Below, in pieces: positions 15,896 through 24,758 of a stretch of DNA of 39,147 nt. Under the pieces are notes generated by a model. It was not told the origin of the DNA. It worked only from the letters and a program-made list of their open reading frames with translations, and did no database searches. The position numbers and the translations under genes are program-made. Each line of letters starts with the position of its first letter. Position 1 is the stretch's first letter. Origin of the DNA: Pseudomonadota bacterium (GTDB lineage: Bacteria > Myxococcota_A > Polyangia > Haliangiales > Haliangiaceae); contig JAKSDA010000430.1 of NCBI GenBank assembly GCA_022360315.1, positions 1 to 39,147 on the forward strand. The letters run 5' to 3'.

Positions 15896-18241
15896 CTACT
15901 GCGACCTGGTATCGGACCGCGCGCAGCGCAGGCCGGTATCCCAGTTGACACTGCCCGGCTCGTTCCAATACCGAACCGCCGAGCGCAGATCTTTGGGCTC
16001 GTTGCGAAACGAACCGCCTCGCTGGACCCGCCTGGGCTTGTCGTGCCTGGGCCCGGTCGGATCGAGCTGGGCATCCTCGGGATAAAACCGTTGAAACTGA
16101 TCCCATACCCATTCCTGGACATTGCCATGCATGTCAAAGAGACCCCATGCGTTGGGCTTCCTCGTCGCCACCGGGTGTACTCGCTTGTCCGAGTTTGCCA
16201 GGTACCAGGCATGGAGTTCGAGAGTCGCGGGATTGTCGCCAAAACTGTAGATGGACCCGGTACCGGCTCGCGCTGCGTATTCCCATTCTGCCTCGGTCGG
16301 AAAGCGATATCCGGTGCACGTTCGCCTCCACCTCACTCGGGTACCATTGCGCCGGTAACAACGCGATAGTCCCTCTCGCTTGGATAGACGGTTAAAATAC
16401 TCCACCGCGTCGAACCAACTCACATTCTGCACCGGACTGCTATCGCTGCAGCCGTGCCTGCAGTCGCTCGGCCTTGTCCGCATGACCGAGTGCCATTGTG
16501 CCTGAGTCACCTCGGTGCGGCAGACATAGAATGGTGATAAGGTCACCTGATGGCGCGGCGTTTCGTCTTTGGAACGCCATTTTTGTCGGTGGGGGCTGCC
16601 CATCCAAAACGTGCCGCGCCCGATCGAGATCAGTGCCGGCCGGTACTTCGTTGCCCGGCTGGCAATGTCTGCTCGCCATTCTCGCCCAGCCGATGCGGTA
16701 GCAGCATCGCGCTGTGGTGAGGCAATTGGTGCAAACGTGGTCGATTGAAAACTGTCGACCATCCAGATCATTAGGTAGATAAGGGCCCCCACGCCAAATC
16801 CGATCAAGAGCCCGATCTGCAGGAACCACATGATCCGACTGTGCGTCAGCTGAGTGATCCGTCCTGTGGACAGTATCGACTGGGGTGGAGGTGCCACCGG
16901 CTGAAGCGAGTCCACGGCCTGGTTGGCGGGAGGCCGCACTGCCTGGGCCCCGCTGTCGGGACGGCTCTGCACCGATTGGGAAGCCGGCCGCGTCGATGTC
17001 GGCCTGCGCCTGGCATCAACCGGCATCCACAGCGCAGTCAACTCTGCACTCGCAGCCGCCGAGACATCGCTGGCGTGCGATTCGACAGGCCGAGAACCGG
17101 CCGTCACGGCCTGTGACCTGGCCCGCGCAGTCTGCCGCCTGGCCAACACATTGGCCGGTCTCGCCGGGGCGAACTCTTGCGTGGGTGGGGCGTCGTCGTC
17201 GTCGTCAGAAACGGTGTGGTCGACTCGGCCGCGACCGAGATGGACGTCTCTGTCCGTATCACTAAGCGCCCCCACATCAGCCAGCTCGGTGTCTGCGCGA
17301 TCGTCCGGCAGCTCGGTCGGCGGCGAGGATTTGGGTTGGCGTCCGGCGAGCTCCTCCGGCATGATCGGTGCACGGCTCGAGGCACGGGCGTACGCCGCCA
17401 AGGCACTGTCCAACGCGGAGACGAGTTGTCGCGCGGTCTGATAGCGATCACCGGGCTCCTTGGCCAAGAGTCGCCCGATCAGAGCGTCGAGATCGGCCGG
17501 GACAGACGTGTTGATCGAACGCGCAGCCGGTGGTTGCTGGGTCAGATGAAGTACGATGAGCTCACCCGCGGCCTTGGTGTCAAATGGCGGCCGGCCGCAC
17601 AGCATCTCGAACAAGATGCAGCCGAGCGCGTACAGATCGGTTCGCTCATCGACGCTGCCGGCACCACGGCACTGCTCCGGTGACATGTAGATGGGCGTGC
17701 CCATGAGCACACCACTGCGAGTCACTATGCTGGACGGCTTGCGATCCCCCATGAGTTTGGCAATACCGAAATCGAGGAGCTTGACCCGCTCGCCGCCGCG
17801 CACCAGTGAGTCGGGCACCAAAAAAATGTTGGCCGGCTTCAAGTCGCGATGCACGACATTGTTCTCATGCGCCGCACCGAGAGCATCGGCCGCTTGCCTG
17901 GCAAACAGCATTGCCCTGGCGACCGGCAACGCGCCGACCCGGTCGAGGCGATCGCGAAGACACTCGCCGTCGAGGTACTCCATCAGAATGTACACGCTGC
18001 CGTCTTCGAGCTGGCCGCGGTCCATGACGACGACCACCCCGGGATGTTGGATACTCGCGATGGCTTTCGCCTCGTTGAGAAATCGCTTGCAGATCTCGGG
18101 GTCGGAAAGAAGGTGACGACGCAATACCTTGACCACCGCCTTGCGGGCCAGCTTGAGATGCTGGGCCAGATAGACGATCGCCATACCGCCCTGGCCGATT
18201 TTGGCAGTAATAGTGTACTGCCCGAGCGTCTTGTCCAGCAT
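15896..18241 (-). CDS. Hanks-type Ser/Thr kinase fused to SUMF/FGE-fold domain
   Basis: This 781-residue protein has an N-terminal kinase domain with GQGGMAIVY (16-24), the ATP-binding Lys at 38, HRDLKPAN (131-138) and DFG (157-159), so it should be active. A long Pro/Ser/Arg-rich linker runs to a single membrane helix (IGLLIGFGVGALIYLMIWMV), and the last 230 residues form a formylglycine-generating-enzyme-fold domain (GTFWMGSP, FPTEAEWEYAARAG, GLFDMHGNVQEWV, RVQRGGSFRN, GLRCA) outside the membrane. The paired catalytic cysteines of true FGE, normally just after the RxGGS segment, are absent (FRNEPKDLRSAVRYW). The domain is therefore more likely a sensor or binding module than a sulfatase activator. 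Such fusions recur in myxobacteria and planctomycetes. Confidence 0.9.
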   Translation of the reverse strand: MLDKTLGQYTITAKIGQGGMAIVYLAQHLKLARKAVVKVLRRHLLSDPEICKRFLNEAKAIASIQHPGVVVVMDRGQLEDGSVYILMEYLDGECLRDRLDRVGALPVARAMLFARQAADALGAAHENNVVHRDLKPANIFLVPDSLVRGGERVKLLDFGIAKLMGDRKPSSIVTRSGVLMGTPIYMSPEQCRGAGSVDERTDLYALGCILFEMLCGRPPFDTKAAGELIVLHLTQQPPAARSINTSVPADLDALIGRLLAKEPGDRYQTARQLVSALDSALAAYARASSRAPIMPEELAGRQPKSSPPTELPDDRADTELADVGALSDTDRDVHLGRGRVDHTVSDDDDDAPPTQEFAPARPANVLARRQTARARSQAVTAGSRPVESHASDVSAAASAELTALWMPVDARRRPTSTRPASQSVQSRPDSGAQAVRPPANQAVDSLQPVAPPPQSILSTGRITQLTHSRIMWFLQIGLLIGFGVGALIYLMIWMVDSFQSTTFAPIASPQRDAATASAGREWRADIASRATKYRPALISIGRGTFWMGSPHRQKWRSKDETPRHQVTLSPFYVCRTEVTQAQWHSVMRTRPSDCRHGCSDSSPVQNVSWFDAVEYFNRLSKREGLSRCYRRNGTRVRWRRTCTGYRFPTEAEWEYAARAGTGSIYSFGDNPATLELHAWYLANSDKRVHPVATRKPNAWGLFDMHGNVQEWVWDQFQRFYPEDAQLDPTGPRHDKPRRVQRGGSFRNEPKDLRSAVRYWNEPGSVNWDTGLRCARSDTRSQ

Positions 18242-18274
18242 CAGGCTCAGTGTAACATCTGGCAGTGCCTCCTC
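18242..18274 (-). promoter_or_regulatory. kinase leader: strong ribosome site before a three-codon frame
   Basis: On the minus strand GAGGAGG (18274-18268) is followed nine bases later by ATG-TTA-CAC-TGA (18258-18247). The kinase ATG begins five bases after that stop. The kinase start itself has no good ribosome site. This layout would suit termination-reinitiation coupling from a minimal leader, or translation from a rare CTG start in the kinase frame. Confidence 0.4.
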
Positions 18275-18666
18275 TCGGCAGGTATGTGGGGTCCCCTACA
18301 TGGCATCCATGCCCGGTGCTGGGCAAACGTTCAGTCTGCAGTCGAACGGGCACATGCGGGGGAGCCGTCCACAGTCTTCCGAGCAATCGCCGTATCGCAT
18401 GTGGATTTGAACGGAGTTCCATTGGCTCCTTTCCAAGCTGGCCATGTGTAATAGGTGCTTTTTCGAGTCTCGCCCAGAGCGAGCAGTTAAAACCGGCCAG
18501 AAAAACCAGCCCGGATTGTTCATGAGGATGGCGTTGCGAGGGTGCAGCTAGCGGTGATGGATCGCGGGCTTTGCTCGGGCCGTGGTGAATCGAGTCCAAC
18601 CTTTCCCTGCAATGAGGAAGCTGGGAGCATCCATTGCGCGGGCCGGCGTGTGATACCCTCTCGGCC
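18275..18666. other. divergent promoter region, kinase / oxidoreductase fusion
   Basis: No gene is supported in this region between two divergently transcribed genes, so two promoters are expected. It contains a short inverted pair around GCCCGGTGCTGGGC (18313-18326) and an AT-richer stretch near 18430-18520. I cannot assign convincing -35/-10 or -24/-12 elements. Confidence 0.35.
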
Positions 18667-20703
18667 ATGACGGCCAAATTTCGCGTCGGACTGGTAGGTG
18701 CTGGCGGGATCAGTGAATATCATGTCTACGGTGTACGAGCTGCGCCGCAGTGCACCCTTGTCGGCGTCTTCGACATCGACCAGGCGCGCGCAGCCGAGCT
18801 GGGAGACCGGCTCGGGGTCGACACATTTCCGTCGATGAAAGCGATGCGCGATGCCGGGGTCAATGTCATCCATGTGCTCACGCCGCCGAGTACCCACGTC
18901 CCGGTGGCGCTGGAAGCGCTGGACCTGGGATGCCACGTCTTTATCGAAAAACCGCTGGCCGAAGACGAAGGCGAGGCCGAAAAAGTACGCAAAACTGCGC
19001 GGCAAACGGGCCTGGTGGCGAGCGTCAACCACTCGCTTCTGTTTGATCCACAGGTGATGAGGGCGCTTCAGCTCGCCCGCTCGGGTGCGCTGGGCAAGGT
19101 CATCTCGGTGGACATTTTGCGCGGGTCGGAGTATCCGCCGTACGAAGGCGGTCGTCTGCCGCCGCACTATCGCGGCGGTGCTGGCTATCCGTTTCGCGAC
19201 CTGGGTGTTCATTGTTATTACTTGCTGCAGGCATTTCTCGGCTCGATCGAGCATGTCACCGCCGAGTGGGAGAGTCTTGGTGGCGATCCCAACCTGGCCT
19301 TTGACGAATGGCGCGCGTTGGTTCGGTGCAAAAACGGCCTGGGCCAGTTCCAGATCTCGTACAACACCAAGCCGATGCAAAGTCAGCTGATCGTGCACGG
19401 CACCAGGTCGGTTCTGCGGGTCGATCTATTCACGATGTTTCACGCTCGGCGCTCGAATACGCCGCTGCCCAAGGCTGCCGAGCGATTGGTCAACGCCATG
19501 ACCGATTCGATTCAGCCAATGATCGACGTGCCGGTCAACGTGGTCCGCTTCGTGCGCAAGAAAGTGCAGGCTTATCAGGGCCTGCGCGATCACATCGCCG
19601 CGTTTTACCGCGCGCTCGAGGCCGGGCAACCAGCCCCGGTATCACTCGACGACGCGATCGAGGTCATCCGATGGACCGAAGAGGTCGCGCGTGAAGCCGA
19701 GAAGGACCACGCTGCGCGGCTGGCTCGCTTCGAGCTTTCACCGCGGGTTCCGGTTCTTGTAACCGGCGCATCGGGATCGTTGGGTGGCGCGGTGGTCAGG
19801 CGTCTGCTCGAGCAGGGCAAGCGAGTGCGCATCTTCGTGCGCCGCATTCCCGAAAAGGTCCCGGACGGTGTTGAGGTCGCGTTTGGCAATCTCGGCGACC
19901 CCGACGCTGTCGACCGGGCAGTCGCCGGTGCCGAAATGGTCATCCATGTCGGTGCGGCCATGAAGGGTGGGCCGCTCGATCACCACTGTGCCACGGTCGT
20001 GGGCACACAAAACGTGCTCGACGCCTGTGAGAAGCACGGCGTCGGCAAACTGGTCCACATCAGCTCGATGTCGGTGGTGGACTGGGCGGGTTCTTCGGAC
20101 GGCTCTCCGGTCTCCGAGTCGACCGAGCTCGAACCGCACCCAGAGGAGCGCGGGCCCTATACTCAGAGCAAGCTCAAAGCCGAGAATCTGGTCGTAGCGG
20201 CAGCCGAGGCGGGCAAGGTTGCATCGGTCATCTTGCGACCGGGCCAAATTTTCGGCGGAGGTATTCCTGTATTGACCGGCGCGGTGGCCCGCCGGGCCGG
20301 CAGCCGCTGGCTCATCCTGGGCGATGGCGAGTTGCCGCTGCCGCTGGTCTATATCGACGACGTGGTCGATGCCATCATGGCGGCGGCGGACAGCGACCTG
20401 CGCGGCGGTGAGATCGTTCAGATCATCGACACCGAAGTGCTCACGCAGAACCAGGTACTCGACCTCATGGACGGGAAATCGTCGGTCTTGCGCATCCGAC
20501 GGCCGATTGTTTTTCTCGCCGGTCGCATGTCGGAACCGGTGTTTCGCGCCCTCGGTCGGCAATCGCCAGTTGCCCTGTATCGCTTGAAGTCGGCCATGGC
20601 CAGGCTGCAATTTGCCGGCGATCACGCCCAATCCCTGCTGTCCTGGCAGCCCAGGGTCGGCGTGCGCGAGGGACTGCGCCGCGAACTGGCCGCTCAGCAG
20701 TAG
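18667..20703 (+). CDS. Gfo/Idh/MocA oxidoreductase - SDR epimerase fusion
   Basis: This 678-residue protein starts at ATG 18667. Residues 1-350 are a Gfo/Idh/MocA oxidoreductase: nucleotide-binding VGLVGAGGISEYH at 7-19, HVFIEKPLAEDEGEAEK with the catalytic EKP, and DLGVHCYYLL. From about 360 an extended short-chain dehydrogenase/epimerase begins: VLVTGASGSLGGAVVRRLL (GxxGxxG), HISSMSV, and YTQSKLKAENLV with the catalytic Tyr-x3-Lys. Both halves appear complete, so the protein could carry out two NAD(P)-dependent steps, such as oxidation and then epimerisation or reduction of a nucleotide sugar. It sits beyond the glycan locus and may supply that pathway; this is inference. Each domain family also acts on non-sugar substrates. 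Confidence 0.86.
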   Translation: MTAKFRVGLVGAGGISEYHVYGVRAAPQCTLVGVFDIDQARAAELGDRLGVDTFPSMKAMRDAGVNVIHVLTPPSTHVPVALEALDLGCHVFIEKPLAEDEGEAEKVRKTARQTGLVASVNHSLLFDPQVMRALQLARSGALGKVISVDILRGSEYPPYEGGRLPPHYRGGAGYPFRDLGVHCYYLLQAFLGSIEHVTAEWESLGGDPNLAFDEWRALVRCKNGLGQFQISYNTKPMQSQLIVHGTRSVLRVDLFTMFHARRSNTPLPKAAERLVNAMTDSIQPMIDVPVNVVRFVRKKVQAYQGLRDHIAAFYRALEAGQPAPVSLDDAIEVIRWTEEVAREAEKDHAARLARFELSPRVPVLVTGASGSLGGAVVRRLLEQGKRVRIFVRRIPEKVPDGVEVAFGNLGDPDAVDRAVAGAEMVIHVGAAMKGGPLDHHCATVVGTQNVLDACEKHGVGKLVHISSMSVVDWAGSSDGSPVSESTELEPHPEERGPYTQSKLKAENLVVAAAEAGKVASVILRPGQIFGGGIPVLTGAVARRAGSRWLILGDGELPLPLVYIDDVVDAIMAAADSDLRGGEIVQIIDTEVLTQNQVLDLMDGKSSVLRIRRPIVFLAGRMSEPVFRALGRQSPVALYRLKSAMARLQFAGDHAQSLLSWQPRVGVREGLRRELAAQQ

Positions 20704-20758
20704 CGGCAAACGGCCCCGCTGGTGCGGCGGGAGTCGCCCGAGCGGGCAATATCCGTTT

Positions 20759-21886
20759 CTACTGGGACGGGGTATATGACTCGAAGGTGGCTACTGCGCC
20801 GAATCCCTCTTTGGTTGCACCACCCGGGATATAGAGCTTGCCATCGTACCCGGCTGCCCCCATGCCGTGACGCGGTGTGCGCATGGGCGGTAGCTGAGCC
20901 CATGTATCGGCTGCCGCATCGTAACTCTCGACCTGGGGAAAAACCCCCGAAGACGCGGCGCGATTTCCTTCACCCCCGACAACCAGGATCTTGCCGCCGA
21001 CCACCCCGGCAGCCATTCCGCCGCGCGGTGTGGGCATGGCTGCGCGGGTTGTCCAGCCGTCAGGGGTAGCGGGATCAAAGGCAACAACCTGACCGGTGAT
21101 GGAACCGATTGTGCCATCCCGGCCCCCTATGACATAGAAAACGCCATCTACAACGCCACCGACCAAATGATCACTCGGCTGTGGGAGATCGGGCAGTTGA
21201 TCGTCCCATTGATCGGTAACCGGATTGTAGACCGATACGTTGTTTACAGCAGCGCCGTTGCGAAATCCCCCGGCGAGATAGATCTTGCCATCAATGACAC
21301 CAACCGCGGCTGCACCACGAGCGTCAGACGGGCTCATGCGGGCGAGTTCGGTCCACTCGTCAGCCATGGGATCGTAGGACCAGGACTGTCCAGTCTGCGA
21401 GAACGCAGTACCGAGAAGTGCACCCAACAGATAGACCTTGCCGTCGACCGAGGCGACATTGGCGTGGTGCATGGCCTGCGGGAGTACCGCTGCGTCGCTC
21501 CACCTATCGGTCTCCACATCGTATACGCGAACCGCTGTCACTACCCCGAGTGTCCCGTTGAAGCCACCTACGACGTAAATCTTGCCAGCAAGCTCGGTTA
21601 CACCGATCTCCTGGATCGCTCCACCACGGACGCCGGGTAAGACCTCCCAGCCATCGACCAGTCCACTATCGACCCCCTGGTCCGGTGATCGAGCGTCATC
21701 ACTGCCGCATGACACCCCCCCTGCCAGGAAGCACAACAGTACCCCCGTGATCAGTCCACGCGAGGCGGGTATATCGGCCGGACGTTCCAGATACACCTGC
21801 CTTGCCGACGCGCAGCGCAGCGCAGCGCAATTGCGCATTTTTTGCCGGACCGTGCCTTTCCAACGCAATTCGATCGCTTTGAGCAT
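20759..21886 (-). CDS. Kelch-repeat lipoprotein
   Basis: Up to 375 residues, with a lipoprotein signal (LITGVLLCFLAGGVSC) whose lipobox Cys is near residue 60. Five or more Kelch repeats follow, each with a double Gly and spaced Tyr/Trp (KIYVVGGFNG, KVYLLGALLG, KIYLAGGFRNG, VFYVIGGRDG, KILVVGGEGN, KLYIPGGATK). This predicts a lipid-anchored beta-propeller, a binding or scaffold domain; no catalytic site is seen. The N-terminus is uncertain. The stretch before the signal is unusually long and includes a GCGCA repeat and a hairpin with a T run, so the GTG at 21796, with AAGG just upstream, may be the true start. It is convergent with the oxidoreductase fusion, separated by 55 bases. Confidence 0.8.
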   Translation of the reverse strand: MLKAIELRWKGTVRQKMRNCAALRCASARQVYLERPADIPASRGLITGVLLCFLAGGVSCGSDDARSPDQGVDSGLVDGWEVLPGVRGGAIQEIGVTELAGKIYVVGGFNGTLGVVTAVRVYDVETDRWSDAAVLPQAMHHANVASVDGKVYLLGALLGTAFSQTGQSWSYDPMADEWTELARMSPSDARGAAAVGVIDGKIYLAGGFRNGAAVNNVSVYNPVTDQWDDQLPDLPQPSDHLVGGVVDGVFYVIGGRDGTIGSITGQVVAFDPATPDGWTTRAAMPTPRGGMAAGVVGGKILVVGGEGNRAASSGVFPQVESYDAAADTWAQLPPMRTPRHGMGAAGYDGKLYIPGGATKEGFGAVATFESYTPSQ

Positions 21887-22295
21887 GCGTCATGATAGCG
21901 ACCACCACACCCATCCGGCCACCTGATCACGACGCCACGCGACCAAGAGATAACGCTCGTGCGACACGACTGTGACGCCGTCGCTCAAAGCTCTACACAC
22001 CCTCACCTCAGCAACTTCGCGACAGCGCCGTGATTAATGATTCGGGTCTGGCGATTGCCGTACTCGCTCCAACAAAAAATAGTTTCTTTTATTTGGGTAG
22101 GGAGCAAATGGCAGTTGCCAGAAGCGTATCCGGCCGATTCGACAGTGCTGCTTTGGTTGCCGCGCTGTGGCGAATTGGCCGGAGGCTCAATCCGAGTCGC
22201 CAGTTCACGACTTTCCCATACTGGCTTGTCGAGTGGTCGATCTCGGTGGCTAGCTTTCCGGCCAGCTGGCTAGGCCATTGGCCAGTGCGGTGGCA
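21887..22295. other. intergenic region without a supported gene
   Basis: It lies between two minus-strand genes. Plus-strand frames of up to 89 codons exist but lack ribosome sites and plausible composition. The stretch 22240-22290 is rich in nested TGGCC/GGCCA palindromes immediately downstream of the small membrane-protein gene and may act as a transcript-ending structure. Confidence 0.4.
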
Positions 22296-22550
22296 TTAGC
22301 AGAGCGGGAAGCTGTCGGGAAGGGTGGCCAGTTTCTTCGCAGCAGGATCGAGACAATGCTCGGGAAGAGCAGTCTCGACAGGTTCCGCCGTATCCTCTGG
22401 CGGCGAGGAAGTGGCTGAAAATGCATTCGACTGCGACAAAGACACGAGTTGGAACACCAAAATCGCTGCGACCAGGATCACGAAGAAAAAGTCGCGAACA
22501 TGGTTCACACGCTGACGCTCAGCAACATTGTTGAGTCGGTTGGTATGCAT
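22296..22550 (-). CDS. small single-helix membrane protein
   Basis: This 84-residue protein has a strong AGGAGAG eight bases before its ATG. A basic N-terminus (MHTNRLNNVAERQRVNHVR) precedes one hydrophobic helix (FFFVILVAAILVFQLVSL) and a 45-residue Ser/Pro/Glu-rich exported tail with two cysteines (EHC and the final Cys). The positive-inside pattern predicts N-in, C-out topology. It matches no family I know. The clear ribosome site, membrane helix and open frame argue that it is real although not similar to anything recognised. Neighbours give no functional hint: the upstream region is non-coding and the next gene is a sigma54 activator on the same strand. Confidence 0.65.
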   Translation of the reverse strand: MHTNRLNNVAERQRVNHVRDFFFVILVAAILVFQLVSLSQSNAFSATSSPPEDTAEPVETALPEHCLDPAAKKLATLPDSFPLC

Positions 22551-23124
22551 GGTTTCTCTCTCCTATTTTTAAGTAAAAGCCGCCGTAGCGGCATTGGGAT
22601 TGGCTGTTGGGTATGCAGACTAAGCACCGGGCCCTTATTCAATTCGCAGGCCAACAAGGGGCGATCGATTCGGTTTTTCAGGGGGTTCACCACGGGAAAT
22701 TCCTCGCGTCGGCCAGCTTGCTAGTAGCACGTCTCGGGTAGTACGCCACTTCTCTCGACGAGAAATGGCCACATCCAATGAGTCGAATTCTCCTGCTTGA
22801 CGAGCTGTATGCCGTTTCTCTATCTGCGCCAGCACCGCTCTACGCTTGTGCCGCAGTCTCTCGGAACTGCCCTACAGCTTGTAAGTCGGTTTATGAGCCG
22901 TGCAACAGCGGCACAGGCCATAACCGATCAAATAGTCCATCTGCCGGGACGTCTACCCACGATCACATTGGAAAGCATACGCAGTGCGAGAGCTCACGAG
23001 TTTGCTGACCAGTGCTCATGGCATGCCCAGACTATCCGCCACCAACACCTGCTTCGATTGGCCCCTGGTGCGGCCCATCTGCTCGCGAGCGCTTTTCCGG
23101 TAAAAGCCAGTGGCCTGAATTACT
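22551..23124. other. 574-base intergenic region without a supported gene
   Basis: It separates two minus-strand genes, so it should contain the terminator of the FHA-sigma54 gene and the promoter of the small membrane-protein gene. A 123-codon plus-strand frame at 22797-23168 has poor composition and no ribosome site. I see no strong hairpin, repeat or promoter that I can defend. Confidence 0.4.
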
Positions 23125-24576
23125 TCATTGTGTTCGGAAGCTCTCGGCATCGAGGCCGTAGCGCTTGATCCAGCGCTGAACCTGGGAGCGCACTTTGCCC
23201 ATCGCACGCGCGACAGCGCTGATATTGCCCTGATGCTCGCGCAGAAGCTGGATGAGCTGTGCTCTTCGATGCTCTTGCTCGGGCGACAATGGCTGCCGAG
23301 AGTCTCGACCGGTGGGCGTTGCCTCTCTGTCCTGGCTGTGCTGCTCGTCGAGTGCCTGGCGTACCGTGGGGCCCAGATGATCGAGTTCGACCATCCTGTT
23401 CCCCGCGAGCGCGATGGCGGTCTGCAGGCAGGTGCGAAGCTCGCGGATGTTGCGCGGCCAGTTGTAGGCCAGAAGCGCCCGCGCCACGTCGTTGGACAGG
23501 GCGATCTCGGCCGTGGAATCACGCTCCTCATTGAGCTTGCCGAGCAGCACGCCGATGAGGATGCCCATGTCCTCTTTGCGCTGATCGAGTGAGGGCATGT
23601 CGATGATGAAACCGGCCAGTCGGGCGAGGAGATCTTCGCGGAAACTGCCGTCCTCGACCAGGGCTTCCATGTTGCGGTGGGTGGCGCAAACCAGTCGGAA
23701 GTCCACAGGAATGGGCGAAGTAGCGCCCACAGGAGTGACTTCCCGTTCCTGCAGTACGCGGAGAAGAGCGGCCTGAGAATTGAGCGGCAGGTCGCCGATC
23801 TCATCCAGAAACAGAGTACCTCTGTCGGCGGCCAGGACCAGACCCCGACGGTCGTCCGAAGCGCCGGAGAACGCGCCTTTTTTGTGACCGAAGAACTCGC
23901 TCTCCACCAGGGAATCGGGCAGGGCACCGCAGTTGACGGCCACAAATGACCCGGCCCGGCCCGACAACTTGTGAGACGCCTTGGCGATGACCTCCTTGCC
24001 GGTACCGCTTTGCCCGAGAATGACCACTGACGTATTGCTCTTGACTACTTGTGCCAGCTCGGCGAACCGCTGCGCCAGAGTTGGAATCAGCGAAAGCAGC
24101 CCCTCCGGGGCAGTTATCTCTGAGGCATCGAGATACGGCGGTTCTTGCTTGGTGGTGCGAACCGACGACCGGTACAGAAAAAATGTCTGACCCAACTCGA
24201 TGATATCGTTGTCCTTGAGCGTCACCGATGAAGCCGGAGCGCCGTTGATGACCGAACCGTTGGTCGAGTTCTCGTCGGCGAACGTGCACAGCGTGGCGCG
24301 ACGTTGGATTCGAGCGTGGGTCGAAGACATCCATGGATCGGGAACCCGAACGATCAGCCGACGGATCCCATCTTCAGCTCTGCGCTCGACCGAACGCGTC
24401 TTGCCGCGGCCTATGACCACCTCGTCCACTTCGGCCAGCGAGTAACGAGCCGACAACGCATGAGGGCGCCGGCTCTCTAGAATCAGAAACAGGTGAGGGG
24501 TGGCTGTGGGCGTCGACATTGACTGGGCGCCACCCTTTCTCACCGTATTGACAAGGGTTACGTCCACATCGTGCAT
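23125..24576 (-). CDS. FHA-domain sigma54-dependent transcription activator
   Basis: This 483-residue protein has an N-terminal FHA domain (about 50-135: VVIGRGKTRSV, MSSTHARI, ADENSTNGS). It should be controlled by binding a phosphothreonine rather than by receiver phosphorylation. A sigma54-interacting AAA+ domain follows with Walker A GQSGTGKE (188-195), Walker B GTLFLDE (253-259) and a GAFSGA loop (234-239). The Thr of the usual GAFTGA is replaced by Ser, a change known to be tolerated in some activators. A Fis-type helix-turn-helix closes the protein (GNISAVARAMGKVRSQVQRW). FHA-sigma54 activators are typical of myxobacteria and act with Ser/Thr kinases. The ATG at 24519 (MSTPTATPHLF) is an alternative start. 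The target promoters are unknown. Confidence 0.9.
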   Translation of the reverse strand: MHDVDVTLVNTVRKGGAQSMSTPTATPHLFLILESRRPHALSARYSLAEVDEVVIGRGKTRSVERRAEDGIRRLIVRVPDPWMSSTHARIQRRATLCTFADENSTNGSVINGAPASSVTLKDNDIIELGQTFFLYRSSVRTTKQEPPYLDASEITAPEGLLSLIPTLAQRFAELAQVVKSNTSVVILGQSGTGKEVIAKASHKLSGRAGSFVAVNCGALPDSLVESEFFGHKKGAFSGASDDRRGLVLAADRGTLFLDEIGDLPLNSQAALLRVLQEREVTPVGATSPIPVDFRLVCATHRNMEALVEDGSFREDLLARLAGFIIDMPSLDQRKEDMGILIGVLLGKLNEERDSTAEIALSNDVARALLAYNWPRNIRELRTCLQTAIALAGNRMVELDHLGPTVRQALDEQHSQDREATPTGRDSRQPLSPEQEHRRAQLIQLLREHQGNISAVARAMGKVRSQVQRWIKRYGLDAESFRTQ

Positions 24577-24758
24577 ATTAGTAGGTCAGTGCCGACAAAT
24601 CCATGCCATCTCCTCGAACTATCTGAAATCAGTTAATTTTGTTCCGACAATGCGAGATTCTCGGCGCTGATGCACGAGCCTGTACAAATTACTCTGAGCC
24701 AGCTCGGGCTGGCCAGCCTCCAGCCACCGAACCAAATCACCCGGGCAAGGTTTCCAGG

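Noticed and set aside
15687..16085. 132-codon plus-strand frame with GTG start and a fair ribosome site
   Set aside because: Its first 45 codons look plausible, but the rest runs antisense through the kinase SUMF domain and covers the terminator repeat.
15896..18241. Sulfatase-activating (formylglycine-generating) function for the kinase fusion
   Set aside because: The catalytic cysteine pair is missing and no Cys-type sulfatase is encoded in the window.
22797..23168. 123-codon plus-strand frame in the large gap
   Set aside because: No ribosome site, no motif, and it overlaps the 3' end of the sigma54-activator gene.
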